Below are positions 33,901 through 45,119 of a DNA stretch of 64,000 nt, piece after piece. The translations under genes were made by a program, and so were the position numbers. The DNA lies in NCBI GenBank assembly GCA_013397695.1, contig VYZI01000205.1, positions 1,128,221 through 1,192,220 of the forward strand. The letters run 5' to 3'. The stretch is from Centropus unirufus (Eukaryota; Chordata; Aves; Cuculiformes; Centropidae). The notes beneath the pieces are model-generated. The model saw only the letters and a program-made list of their open reading frames with translations. It had not been told where the DNA came from and made no database searches. Numbering within the stretch: position 1 is the stretch's first letter; each line of letters opens with the position of its first letter.

Positions 33901-34193
33901 CAGAGATGGAGGCAGCGAAAAGGGTCTGGGAGGGTGTTTAATGTCTTCCATGGGGTCGAGAGAGCGCTCTGATCAAATCCCTGTGCAGGGCCAGGGGATG
34001 ACAGCTTATCAAAAGGAGAAGTCCAAAGCCTGGGCTGGGCTGTGCCGGAGCAGCGCCCGCTCACAGCCACAACGCAACGGCGTGAGGAGAACAGAGCATA
34101 GGAGGGAGGCATGAAAAATACATAAAAAGGGGGGAAAAAAAAATCAATAGAGGGGCTGCCGCGGGCTCATTCCGAGTCTAAAAAATACAGCTT
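33901..34193. other. Unassigned non-coding DNA
   Basis: Mixed sequence that becomes A-rich (about 34,113-34,150). Nothing is recognised. Confidence 0.35.
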
Positions 34194-34237
34194 GGGGAAG
34201 GGGTGCAGGGAAGGGGAGGGGGGGAACGGGAGAGGGA
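34194..34237 (+). other. G-quadruplex motif
   Basis: GGGG AA GGGG TGCA GGG AA GGGG, then a run of seven G and more G triplets. It satisfies the intramolecular quadruplex rule several times over and directly follows an A-rich tract. Confidence 0.6.
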
Positions 34238-34360
34238 AGGTGGCAGATGCCCAGTCTGCTCCCCAAGGAGCGCAGCCACGGCTCTTGTTATCGATTTCAC
34301 TGCGGACTGCGCCGCCCGGGACTCCGAAAGGGAAGAGGAAAGCGGCAAAACCGGAGCAAA

Positions 34361-34618
34361 ACCAAGATGGGGAGGGGAAGAAACCAGGAGGATGGGGGGG
34401 AGAACCGTAGGCTGGTGGCAGCACTGGTCCTGGCCCAAAATGTTGTGGAAAACATTAAAAAATAGATGTATAAAAAAGGAAAAAGCCAGCATGACCAAGA
34501 GGATGGAGGGAAGAAAGCAGGAGGATGCGGGGGGAGAAGCCCAGGCTGGTGGCAGCACTGGTCCCAGCCCAAAATTTCATGGAAAACATTAAAAATTAAA
34601 TGTATAAAAAAGGGAAAA
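34361..34618. repeat. Tandem duplication, period 133 bp
   Basis: The two copies (34,361-34,493 and 34,494-34,618) share GGCTGGTGGCAGCACTGGTCC and GCCCAAAAT. They also share TGGAAAACATTAAAAA and ATGTATAAAAAAGG. Divergence is roughly a tenth. The purine-rich part may have helped misalignment. There is no coding potential. Confidence 0.9.
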
Positions 34619-34834
34619 TGTCCCCCATCAACTCAGAAACCCCAGGGAACATGTCACAAAGTTGAGGGTAGGGGGGAAATAATCCCAGTGTGGTGGGCGG
34701 CAGAAAGAAGTCCCTGGAGATTTCGGCGCGATTGGGGAGGGGGCAATGGAAAGATAGGGCGGGTGATGGACGGGGAGGGAGAGGACAGGGATGGATGTAA
34801 CAAGCCAGTCCCCTCCCCCCGTGCACACAAAGTT

Positions 34835-34985
34835 TGCCGATATTTAATGTCAACGCGCTGTAATTTAAAAGAAAAATTCCATTTCACTCGGCTAATCAGA
34901 ACGGTTAGAGAGCCCATTACCACAAACACTGGGAACATCTGAAATTGATTATTTTTTACTTCGTGCAGTTAATGAAATCCTCCAG
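34835..34985. promoter_or_regulatory. Candidate conserved non-coding element
   Basis: GCCGATATTTAATGTCAACGC, TGTAATTTAAAAGAAAAATTCC, CGGCTAATCAGAACGG, CCCATTACCACAAACAC (RUNX-like ACCACA) and GAAATTGATTATTTTTTAC. It is AT-rich with preserved CpGs and sits between GC-rich flanks. Confidence 0.4.
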
Positions 34986-35229
34986 CAGCTGCGGGAGAGC
35001 CTGGCGGAGGGGTCTGCGCCCGGGGCTGGGGAGGGGGACACCGTGCATCGCCAACCTTCACACCCAGGGCTGCAGGGGAGAGGCCTGGGGCTGGGTGCTC
35101 TTCCCACCATTTTGTGGAGGCTGGAGATGTTTAGCATGGGCGGCACATCCCGTAAGGAGCACCACATCATTAAATGTCTTGGGCTGGTGCGGCGGGGAAG
35201 AGAAATGCAGGATGTCACTGCCTGATAGG
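34986..35229. other. Unassigned non-coding DNA
   Basis: GC-rich, G-run-bearing sequence. No feature is recognised. Confidence 0.35.
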
Positions 35230-35325
35230 GAGAAGACTCAGAGGTTATTTATTAGCGGACACTTACCACAAACTGCATTTTCTCCATTTGCATTCGATAA
35301 CGCCGCAGTCGGCTTAGCGCTCGGA
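35230..35325. promoter_or_regulatory. Small candidate conserved element
   Basis: GTTATTTATTAGCGGACAC, CTTACCACAAACTGC (RUNX-like), an exact octamer ATTTGCAT (35,286-35,293) and CGATAACGCCGC. The dense mix of motifs in 95 bases is enhancer-like. Confidence 0.35.
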
Positions 35326-35509
35326 GAAGGAAGATGGGATTGAGGGACCAGCACCCTCGCCCTTCCCCTGCTCTTCCCTCCGGCCTCCCATCCATCTCAA
35401 CCCATCAAAAGCCGCCTCACTCTTTGCCAGTCCCACCAGAGTCACCTGTCCAGCTGACAGGCCATGGAAGCCACGAGGTTCCCCATTGATGCTCTCCATC
35501 ACCATAGCT
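35326..35509. other. Unassigned non-coding DNA
   Basis: GC-rich spacer before the CR1. Nothing is recognised. Confidence 0.35.
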
Positions 35510-35988
35510 CCAGAAGAAGGACATGGAACTGCTCAAATGGGTCCAGACAAGACTACAAAGGTGATGGGGCTGGAGCACCTCTGCTGTGAGGACAAGCTCA
35601 GAGAGATGGGGTTATTCAGCCTGGAGAAGACTCCAGAGAGACCTTATAGTGGCCTCCCAGTACCTGAAGGGAGCCTACAAGAAAGCTGGGGAGGGACTTT
35701 CTACCAGAGCATGGAGTGATAGGATGAGGGGGAATGGCTTTAAATTTGAAGGGGGGAAATTTAGATTAGATACTACGAAGAAATTCTTCACAATGAGAGT
35801 GTTGAGGCATTGGCACGGGTTGCCCAGAGAAGTTGTGGATGGGCCCTCCCTGGAGGTGTTCAGGGTCAGGTTGGATGGGGATTTGAGCAACCTGGTCCAG
35901 TGGGAAGTGTCCCTACCCATGGCAGGGATGTTGGAACTGCATGGGGCTTTCAGGTCCTTCCAAACCAAACCGTTCTATGGTTTTATAG
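35510..35988 (+). mobile_element. CR1 LINE 3' fragment (+)
   Basis: It begins in the last codons of ORF2 (CCAGAAGAAGGACATGGAACTG, compare KKDMELLEWVQ). It then runs through the full 3' untranslated region with GATGGGGCTGGAGCACCTCTGC, TTCAGCCTGGAGAAGACTCC and GGTGTTCAGGGTCAGGTTGG. It ends at CCGTTCTATGGTTTTATAG, a decayed terminal repeat. A 236-codon frame across it is an artefact of the repeat. Confidence 0.95.
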
Positions 35989-36284
35989 TTCAAGCAACCA
36001 AGCCCTGGGCTCCAGCCGCCAAGTGCTGGGCTTCCTGCCGAGGTCCCCAGAGGTCTACCATGGCCCTCTGGCCACTAATGCAGGATGCATCCCTCCTACA
36101 AAAGAGCAACACACCAAAGAGCTCAGGGGATGACCGGACACTCAGCTCATCACAACCAGGTACCCATCACAACCAGGTACCCAGAGGGCATCCCAATGCA
36201 TCCCTGCCTTGGAGGCGGGCACACGTTGGGGGCCGCTCTCCTCTCTGTCCCGTGGTCACAGCCTCTCCCCCACCTCCGAGAAGT
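35989..36284. repeat. Non-coding DNA with a 17-bp direct repeat
   Basis: CATCACAACCAGGTACC occurs twice back to back (36,148-36,164 and 36,165-36,181) without mismatch. The remainder is single-copy and unrecognised. Confidence 0.6.
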
Positions 36285-36490
36285 GGCCGGGTGTAATTAC
36301 GCAGAAAGCTCCTCTGGAGCTATATCAATAAGACAGACGTCTGTTGTATCATTCTCTCTCAGTAAGGCATTTCTTCTCCCCAATTGCTCATATAGAATCA
36401 TAGCCTAATAGCATGCTATTAACATAATTGCCAACACAACCAGTGTTCCGTGTCTCACAGCCATTTGCTTATTTTGCCATCAAGAATATC
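36285..36490. promoter_or_regulatory. Candidate conserved non-coding element
   Basis: GTGTAATTACGCAG, GCTATATCAATAAGAC, the 12-bp palindrome ACAGACGTCTGT (36,333-36,344), CCCAATTGCTCATATAG, GCTATTAACATAATTGCC and CATTTGCTTATTTTGCC. It is AT-rich with sharp borders. Confidence 0.4.
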
Positions 36491-36574
36491 AAAAAACAGC
36501 CCCAAAACCTGCAGCCGGGCAGGGCAATCGAGGGTTCTGGTCACTCAGCTCCACCAGCAGTTTGAGGATGTGGC

Positions 36575-36850
36575 CAGGAGAGGAGAGGAGCGGAGCCGGA
36601 GGCCGGCCCCAGCTGCAGAGCGCGGCACCAGCAGCGCGCTCCGACCGGGCTTCCGAGCAGACGTGTGCGAAGATCTAAACGGATTCTGCCAGGCGAAATG
36701 AAATTCCCATTATTTTTAATTAATCCTTAATTAAAATATATTACTCCGCAGATTCTGCAAATCTCTCTTAATATGCAAATGCGGCCCATTCAAGGATATT
36801 TACATATCATTAATTAAAACGGCACATTCTTTCAGTTTAACAAGCTGGGA
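36575..36850. promoter_or_regulatory. Candidate homeodomain/POU enhancer with CpG strip
   Basis: A CpG-dense strip (about 36,585-36,680; around a dozen CpGs) adjoins an AT-rich core. The core has the 17-bp motif TAATTAATCCTTAATTA (36,717-36,733), identical to that at 5651-5667. It also has an exact octamer ATGCAAAT (36,773-36,780), TTACATATCATTAATTAAAACG and a CAAGGATATTTAC phrase. The homeodomain inverted repeat plus POU octamer is the same combination as in the 5.4-5.85 kb block. Confidence 0.5.
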
Positions 36851-38221
36851 GCTGTGGCTGTTGCCACATGGGCAAGGAAGTCCAGCCTGGCACTGCCAAA
36901 AGTATCCATGAGAAAGATGTTAAGTGTCATGGCAGGGAAGGGAGAGTGTAGGATGGGGCTGGAGAAAGGAGATGGCTCTCCAGGCTCTCGCCCATCACCA
37001 AATGAGGAGATGAGTCTGGGAGATCCTGATCCACAGGAGAGGAGCGCCTCGGAACCTGGCTGGAGCGGTGGTTGGGGATGCAGGGCAGCATCCCAGGAGG
37101 AAAGAGGTGTTTCAGCAGAACCAGGGGCATGGTCCAGGCTCTGATGGCAGCGTCACTGTTCGCCCCTACACGACGGTTGAGGACAGTCAGTTCTCCATGG
37201 CCTTCACTAGCCGGGACACACTGCTGTCTCACCAATATTTGTCGCCATGGAGTACTCCCACTCTCCCTGTCTGCCTCAACCTCAGAGTACGGAGATGTCG
37301 CTGCTTCAAAACTATGAGACACATCATCTGCAAAGTTGTTCCCAGCACTGAATTCACTCTGGGCCACTTCATGTCAAGCACGACAAACCACCCCGGAAAG
37401 GTTAGACCAGACAGACCAAGCCAGTGCCACAACCCTTCAACGAGGCGAATGCATGGAGGTGATGAGCTGGCTTGAGGAAAGCAAGCTTGCTGTCCCTCAG
37501 TGACTCCCTCCTCCATGGTTCTCCAAGGCAAGTCAGTGCCTCCTTCCCCAAGTCGTAAGGGATAGGCTCTTTGGGCAGCATCACAAACGTGACACCACAA
37601 GCTGTGTCCTCAGCGCCCACCCGAACACCTGTCCGGCAGAGCCACCAACCGCGAGACGCAGGTGAATCAAACCAGAGCATGAGACAGCCGAGAGGTCCAT
37701 CGTTGCTCCCACAGAGGTCCAGCTGCTGCAGAGAGACATGTCTTGGTGCTCCAGAGAGGCTGAGTCCCAGCACCAGACAGGCACAAATCCATCAGCATGA
37801 AAAGCCACCAGGCTTCCACAAGCAATGACAACTCCCCATTGTTGCCAACTGACCTGCATCCTAACTGTCCCACAGGCTGGCATCAACAGGAATGTCAACT
37901 ACCTAAATCCTAGCTGGCAGTCCCTTCCCAGAGGAGGAAGGCCATCACCAACCGAATGGCATCTACGTCTCCATGGCTTCACCAGTGCCTCAAAGCAAAG
38001 GCTGGCCAGACCTCCGCAGCACCGAACGAGGGCAGAGCCCCATCTCCCATCACCACCTGGATACGCTGCTCCTGCAAACCTGGAGGTTTTCAGCCTGCAG
38101 GACTGATTTCCTTGAGAATGACAGTCCCACTCGTGCTGTTTCAGTACTGTCACTACCCTCTAGACAGAGCCGACAGCAGAAATTCAGCCAGCAGCTCCTC
38201 ACGTGGGGCTGACAGATACTC
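36851..38221. other. Unassigned single-copy non-coding DNA
   Basis: Mixed sequence with a 146-codon - strand frame (36,927-37,367) of unknown nature. No gene or repeat is recognised. Confidence 0.4.
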
Positions 38222-38400
38222 TCAACAACAATTAATAAGCCTCTGTCCTTCTCCAGTGCTTTTCATCAGAGGACTTCAAAGTGCTTGAATGAACCTGTCT
38301 CCACCACACTCCAGAGCAGGAGCAAACGCATATCAACCTCTCTGCCCAGATGGGGACGTTGAGGCATGGTGCAGGGAGATCTGTCCTCTGCCACACAACA
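38222..38400 (+). mobile_element. Ancient MIR/L3-like SINE fragment
   Basis: The order AATTAATAAGCC, CAGTGCTTTTCATCAGAGGACTTCAAAGTGCTTGAATG, CCAGATGGGGACGTTGAGGCATGG and CTGCCACACAAC follows the generic ancient consensus: GCCTTTCATC, then CTCAAAGTGCTTTACA, then CAGATGGGGAAACTGAGGCACAG, then GGTCACACAGC. It is heavily diverged. The exact family name is uncertain. Confidence 0.6.
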
Positions 38401-40404
38401 AACTTCACACACAGAGCAGAACCAATCCATCCAGCTGGGTAAGGAACCTTGGGCCGAGCATCCCCAGGTCCCTCGCCGCCTGCTACTGAGATTTGAGAGA
38501 GACACCAGGGAAGGAACACTTGAGTCTTGACCTGCCCCTTTTTGCTCCTTCCCCTGGCAGCTGCCACCAGGCTTTGGCAATGAGGGCAGCCTGGCTGGGT
38601 GCATCTTCAGCTGAGCCTGGCACAGCTGCCCTGAAGCCCTCAGTGATGCCCACACCATGCAGGTACTTGGCACACAACACTTTCGTGCTTTCCCAGTAAA
38701 TGAAGCTGCTCAAGTCACACAAGGCTACGATCTCCCAGGTCCCCAGAGGAGGGGGGAGACAGTCCAACTGTTCCCAGCCAGCTGAGAGGACAAGATACGA
38801 ACTGCGCAAATCAAAATGACTTGGCTGCATTTCAGTGTCTCCTGTGGTCAGGAGAAGCACCAATATCTCCACGTAGCAGACTGATACTCACCTTGAATCC
38901 GTTTTAGGCCACACTCACCCCTTCTTGCTGCACAGAAAGCCATTCACTCTTCCACCAGGCTGAGCCTTTAACCAGAGAGGCTATCAGAGGCGACACTTGC
39001 TTTTCTTTTGCTCTGCCCATTTTCAGGACAGTGCAGGGGAAATAGTTTTTCCTTATTGCAGAGGGCCCCTTCACCAAGCCTTCACATCGCTTGACTCCTC
39101 CTCAGACCCTCAGTGCCACACCAGTCTGAGGAGCCCACCAAGGCCACGCAAGACACAGCAGCTGGTAAGACTTGCACTGGCCCACCCTGCGGCTGAAGAG
39201 ACTCACCCTGCCTCCACAGCACCCTTGGCACCAAATCCTCGTCAGGAACCACGCAGGGTCAGGCGAGGGAGACGTTTCAGCTGGGCTTGAAACAACCGTT
39301 CTATCCCTGTGCCAGCCAAGGAAGCTGCTGATGCACCAGGAGCCACAGACAAAACCCACCAGGATTCCTTTCCTCACTGGCAGGTGGGTGGTTCTGGAGA
39401 CCCTTCCACCATCCCACAGCATCACATCACAGCCTTGGGAGGCACCCAGGCCAGGGCTCACCTGTTTTCCCAAAAAGCCTCAAAGCTTCCCAAAATCCCC
39501 CTAGCCTGGGTCACAGAGATGCTGCATGGGTAATACACCACCAAATGGTTGATGAATTATGCCAATTAATACTCCCCGGGCATCTCTTGTGATGGAGAGG
39601 TGTTTGAACCTTAGTGGTCTTGGCCCAGGGCCAGCCAAGGTGATTAAATCACACCTTCCTCCACTCTTCCCTTTGGACTTCCAATTGCACGTGAAATTGC
39701 TCCACACTTCCTGGTGCACCCAGCTGTGCTCTGGCCACCCACGCAGGGTTAAAAGCCACCATCACAAGCCACAGTTCCAGGCCACCAGTCCACAGCATGA
39801 TCCCACTCGAAGGGTCCAATGTCCTGCACTCACTCCTGCAAGCTGTAAGGAGTGGAAAACCACGTCTGGCTTCTCCCTCCTCTGCGTCTTCTTCCTTTCA
39901 CCTAAAATTTGCTGCTGTGGGTGGTGGAGCTGGCGGAAGAAGCAGGTCTGCGGTTCAAGACCCAGCTCCCCCAGGCAGGCAGTGACACAGCTCTGTCCCA
40001 TGCAAAGGGACAGGTGCTGTCCCCTCTGCTCTCCACACATCCCCTCCCAGCAAACAAAGCAAAACAAAAATGAATGCCCGGGACCAGGATGCCTTCACAC
40101 ACAGCAAGGGCTGCAGGACAGAAGGTCACCAGAGGGCCACTTTGTCACCCAGGCTGGTGCTCTCCAAGCCAAATCCTCCCAGCAGCACCCCCCAATGGCC
40201 CCGAGATGCCAAACCCAGCGTGCCAAATAGCCCCAGTGCCCTAGAAAGGATGGTCCCCGTCCTCAGGGCAGCCCTTGGCTCCTGTTCCCTTCCTGTCACC
40301 TCAGTTTGGGCGAAGGCAGGGACAGTGATGGGTGGAGAGGGCTGTCCCTCCTCCCCACCACTGACACACACTCTGCCACACCACTAATCCCACATCAAAT
40401 GCTC
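38401..40404. other. Unassigned single-copy non-coding DNA
   Basis: Mixed sequence with overlapping open frames up to 223 codons (39,559-40,230, +) and no domains. A tRNA-like B-box phrase, GCGGTTCAAGACCC (about 39,950), may be SINE-derived but has no clear A box. No gene is recognised. Confidence 0.4.
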
Positions 40405-40500
40405 ACCATGGCTGAAGCAGCTAATGTAACGAAAAAGCCCACCTACGCGGAGATAATTACATTATAAAACTATTTTAAATCAATGAGAGCCAAGATGGGG
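40405..40500. promoter_or_regulatory. Small candidate conserved element
   Basis: CAGCTAATGTAACG, GGAGATAATTACATTATAAAAC (TAATTA at 40,454) and TTTTAAATCAATGAG. It is a short AT-rich island in GC-rich DNA. Confidence 0.35.
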
Positions 40501-41164
40501 CAGGGGGTGCTGGGGACAGGCTGCTGTCACTCCGGGTGTCCCACCATGGTCCAGCCACCTCTGAGGGCTGGGTAGCCTGGCTACCCAGGGGATACCCAAA
40601 GGGACTGGGTAAGAAATATTAAAGAAAAGTGAAATGCGGCCCAGAAGAGCATGGCAGGGGAACACAGCACAGCGTGCGGTGCCACAGCTCTCAGGACAGG
40701 CGGACACCGCTCCAAATCCACCAGCTTCCAGAGATGGGCCACGGCAGCTTTCATTCAAAACCGCTTGCAAAACTCATCCCAGCTTGAGGGCACAAACCAA
40801 GAGGCGGACAAGAAAAAGCCACCTGGTTCTTGCAAGGGCACTTTCCCACCTGCCGCTGTCTCCCACGTGGCCACACAGTGTGGAGAAGACCAAGCAGGAG
40901 CAGAGGATGCCAAGATGTACCTTGCAGCAGGGGCTAAATAAGAGGACTTCCCTCCTCCAGCCCGAGCAGAAGAGGATCCAGGGCTATGGACAAAGTCTCC
41001 ACCTCTGGTGCAACACCACCTCCAGCCTCAAAGAGAAACCCCGGCTGCAAAGAAAGCAGCTTAAAAGGAAAAATAGCTGGAAAATGGGGAAACCCTGGAA
41101 TGAAAGGAACCCCTCCAACACATGTCCTCCTCCTCCCCTCCTCCTTTCATGCCTTGTTCTCTCT
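40501..41164. other. Unassigned non-coding DNA
   Basis: GC-rich, single-copy. Nothing is recognised. Confidence 0.4.
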
Positions 41165-41345
41165 CTCCTTTCCCCGGCCGCATTTAATTTGACACCTTGA
41201 GCTTTGGTAACGAGGTGGGGAGAGAAGAGCCACAGCGGAATTCATTAGGCTGAGCACTGCAGGGCCCGCTCTCGGCGCGCTAATGACATCGGAGGATAGG
41301 GAAACGAGACAGCCGCCACGCCGGATGAAATAAACATGAGCACTG
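41165..41345. promoter_or_regulatory. Candidate conserved element with preserved CpGs
   Basis: CGCATTTAATTTGACACC, GGAATTCATTAGGC, GCGCGCTAATGACATCGG and GCCGGATGAAATAAACATG. CpGs and TAAT cores are interleaved in 180 bases. Function is inferred only. Confidence 0.35.
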
Positions 41346-42500
41346 TCAGCCCTGACAGCAAAAGGGACAAAATCAGGCAGGTAGAGACCTCTCCCCAGCC
41401 ACGCAATGCAAAGTGACAGCTTCCACAGCCCCCTGCCCACCGATCCCCTCTGCCTGGGAAAGGGGAGGTGGCCCAGAAGAGGATGGAAAAGAAAAGAAGT
41501 GGTTAAACCACCTTTATCGTGTTCAAACCACCCTTCCCACGACTAAATTGCCTTTCCCCGGGCACTTGTGCTCCTTTGGTCACATTCCATGGTGGGAAGA
41601 CCTCCACTCATGTCACCTCCTTCCAGGCAGTGTGATGCCAGGCTCCACACAGCAGCCCCCAGGGTGGGGTTTTGGAGATGCTGCTTTCCCTGGTATAACC
41701 TCTCCCCTCCACTGAACAGGGAACAGGGATTGGGGTGAGACAAGCACCGCACAAAACCCCCCAGCCCGACTCATCCCAGCACCGAACGAGGCAGGGAGGA
41801 CCAAGCACCTACCTCGGTGTGCAGGCACAGAGGGTGCTCCTGGCATGCCATGGTGCTGGAGGAACCCTGCACCACAGCTCCAGCACAACTCCTGCTAACA
41901 CTCACCATCCTCATGGATTCTGGAATTAGCCAGGCAGCCAGCAAGGCCCTCCTTTGCCCTTGCAAACCTTCCTTCCAAATCCATGAGCACCCAGAGACAC
42001 CAGTTCTACTGGAACACCAGAGTTTAAAGGGCAATGGGCAAGTCGCAAAGGGCAGGAAAACTGCAGGCTTGAGGAGAAAACTATCTGCCTCCATCATCAG
42101 TTTGGATACTGGACTGCAAGGACACCAGGCCAGGATGGTCCTAGTCTGCTTCTCTTAAAGGATCTGGGCCTGCAGGACCATCAGGCAATGCTGAGGTCTT
42201 CTACTGTGTCTGAAATGTGAGAGAATGGCTGTAGGATCACTGTCCACCAGCAAGGAGGCACAGCCCAGCTGAGCCTCCAGCACCGCCCCTGGCACAGTAC
42301 AGCCTCTCCACCTCCAAACAGCATTTCCAGCCCCTCCTGTCCCAGTCCCCTCTCCTGAAGGTACTCCTCAGGGAGAGGAGGTGGCTCTTTATCATAGGGC
42401 TGCTCCAAGCTGCACAGGTGATAGGAATGTCAGAGAACCAGGCATTTCTTGCAGTGGACAAAGATCCATGTGGGCTTTTGAGAATCCTCTGACTGTCCCC
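41346..42500. other. Unassigned single-copy non-coding DNA
   Basis: Mixed sequence up to the next CR1. No gene or repeat is recognised. Confidence 0.4.
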
Positions 42501-42641
42501 TCCTTGGTGTGTTCAAGGCCAGGTTGGATGGGGTGCTGAGCAGCCTGATCCAGTGGGAGGAGCCTTTGTCCATGGCAGGGGGGTTGGAACTAGAGGTTCC
42601 CTAAGGTCTCTTCCACTCCAAACCATTCTGTGATTCTATGA
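42501..42641 (+). mobile_element. CR1 LINE 3' end (+)
   Basis: The last 141 bases of a CR1: GTGTTCAAGGCCAGGTTGG, GCAGCCTGATCCAGTGGGAGG, GGGGGGTTGGAACTAGAGG, ending CCATTCTGTGATTCTATGA. It is severely 5'-truncated. Confidence 0.94.
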
Positions 42642-43564
42642 AAGCAGACCCCAGGGAAGGCAGGGCCAACCAACCTGCCCAGCACTAATTCTACCCGATG
42701 CTGGACTGAGCTCAGGGCCCAGCATGTCTCCCCTTCATCCATCACTCTGGCCATCTCTTCTCAAATTCATCCACCAGTGCAACAGCCAGGTCAGACTTTC
42801 CTCCAGATCTTTTGCAAGGTCAAACACTTCCCAATCCTCGAGCGACTGGCATCACAAACAGGCTTCTCCTCTCTTCCAGAACAATGACCTGCCCCGTCCC
42901 TTCACAAAGGGAAGAGACTTCTGCCCACACACACCACCACTCAGCACAGGAGCTCATCTGCTTGATGCCAGGCAGATTGCTTGGGGTGACAGACGCTTTG
43001 TCCCAATCTCGAATATGAATTTTCTACTTGGGTTTGGGGGCAAGTTTTTCTGGCTGGGCAAAGTTTCCAGAAGGCTCTTTTACAGCATCTTCACTCCAGT
43101 GCTTTCAATGCTCCCAGTTGTTGGCTCTGCTCCCAGGACACAGCAGCGTGCAGGAGGGAAGGGCACATAAGGGAAAAAAAAGCAAACTTCTAGAGCGCTC
43201 TTGTGCCCCAGGCACTCAGACCCTGGCACGTGCCCCATCTGAACAAGTCACACACGCCTGCCTCAGTTTCCCTCCTGTTAAAACAGCCAAATCCTCATCT
43301 GGCTCCTTTGTCCTCCCGCTCTCAGCACAGGACGGCACTTGCTGACAGATGCACTGCCGCATTTGCTGCATCTCCACCACCCAGATTTTCCCCTCCAGCA
43401 AAGAACCCCATGCGTTGATTGGAATATGGGCCCCATCACATGGTTTAAATGACCCAGGGCTGTTTCCCAAAGTCCACTCAAAGGCCAGAAACACTTCCGG
43501 GCTCAGGCGTTCACCCTCTGCTCCATCCTCTGCTTTTATTCCCTTCCCCCACTCCCCCAAGCAT
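42642..43564. other. Unassigned DNA with a MIR-like scrap
   Basis: Single-copy sequence. Around 43,243-43,290 GAACAAGTCACACACGCC followed by TGCCTCAGTTTCCCTCCTGTTAAAAC matches the ancient MIR/L3 core. Nothing else is recognised. Confidence 0.4.
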
Positions 43565-43660
43565 CCCTTGAAAGCAAATGGCAATTGAGTTTTTAAGTCC
43601 CTATTCATCAAGGAAATTAATTCCTTATGCATAATTCATTTCTTTTGTCAACTTTTTTTT
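43565..43660. promoter_or_regulatory. Small candidate conserved element
   Basis: GCAAATGGCAATTGAG, CTATTCATCAAGGAAATTAATTCC and TTATGCATAATTCATTTC form an AT-rich island of about 95 bases. Confidence 0.35.
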
Positions 43661-45119
43661 TTCCCCAAATGCTCCCGAATGCATCAGGAGTGGAAGCAGC
43701 AACTGGAGAATGGGAACACAAGTGACGGAGAAGAAACAGCCTTGCTGTAGGGTGAGCAGCCTATGTCCTGACCCACGCCATCACCCCAGCCCCCCTGGCT
43801 CACAAAAGGATGCCAGAGGAGGTAGGAGGCTATCAGGAAGTTTGAGCTTCCAATAAACAGTGGGAGTCTGCTGGATGGATGGAGAAAGCCTGTGGGATGA
43901 GTTTCTGCTGTCTATGTCCCTGCCTTTTCCAGAAGGCAGCCGAGCTGAGGACGGTCTTGCTGGAGTTGAGCAGTATCTCAAGTGACAACTGAGAGCGCTA
44001 AGAGTGGTCCAGGGCTGGCACAGAGCAGGAGCCCAGAAGACCAAAGCTCTCAAGGTGTGAAATCACAGCGCTCTGGCTCCTGAATCAAAAGGGGTGGCAG
44101 GCCTTGATGAGCCTTTTCTGTCCTCCTCAGCCTTGTGCCTCTGTTGGATGGCCGTGTCCTTCAGCTACCTCCAGGTAGCCTCTCCAGGCCCAGAGCAAGC
44201 TGCGCAGCCTTCACCACACATCTTGTCTGTAAGGAAGCATCCACCCATCTGGGTTATTCATGGAGGAGAGCTCTGGAGCCATGACAGAGCCGGGCTGACT
44301 GCGGAAGCTTTGCAGATAGGTTTACCTTGTTGCAAGCACAAGTCTGGAAAGAAACCTGCAGGTAACACTCATACCTTGTCAGCTCCTGGAAGGACAAGCC
44401 AGGATGATAAATCCAGTTGCATGAGGAAGAGTTGCCCGGAGACGAGCTGTGCCTGCACTCAGAGAGGTCTCCAAACCCTCAGTTTCTCCTGGTGTCCGGA
44501 TGGGCTCAGGCCACCAGTAACACCCAGTCTTTTACTTCCCCGAGTTCTCGTGGCATGGCAGGAATGTTGCGACTATCCCTGCCAGCTCCACCTGGCTCCT
44601 TCCCGAGGCAAGAAGCTCACCCCAGCACCAGCTCTGCACAGCTCAGACACGGGAATACCATCACTGGAACCCAGACTGGAAGCACTGGGGCCATGTGCAA
44701 CAGCGTAACCCCAGCAGAACTCAGTCCCAGGGTCGGGTACAGCGGTGGCTTGGGTTACAGGGCTCGGTTACTGCTGACCTATCGACATTTGCACTCGCAC
44801 GCAGCCAGGGAACGGCCTTCAGATACCTGACCAAAAAAAGCCCATGGAGCCCAGCCCGTGCTGCTAATCCCCAAACGTGAGAAGCTCACCCAGCACTCAC
44901 ACCCACGTACTGGCACTTCCCACCCTGCGAGCTGGGAAAGCCCATCTAAATAAATCTTAACTGCTGCTACTCCGAGACAGCCCGCACGGGCAGAACACCC
45001 TGGGATTCCCCCGGCTCCTCCACACGCCAGACCCTCCAGCCAATGTCCACCCAGAGCCAAGAGGTCCATCGCCTTACCTTCAAACCTGGCTTTCTTTCAC
45101 GACCAAATTTCTCCCTCTG
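43661..45119. other. Unassigned single-copy non-coding DNA
   Basis: Mixed sequence. A 204-codon frame (44,094-44,708, +) shows no domain. No repeat is recognised. Confidence 0.4.

Noticed and set aside
35586..36296. 236-codon + strand frame
   Set aside because: It lies mostly in a CR1 3' untranslated region and runs past its end.
39915..39990. GCGGTTCAAGACCC, like a tRNA B box
   Set aside because: No matching A box or cloverleaf. At best it is a tRNA-derived SINE trace.
39559..40230. 223-codon + strand frame
   Set aside because: No domain, and equally open phases on the opposite strand point to composition and not coding.
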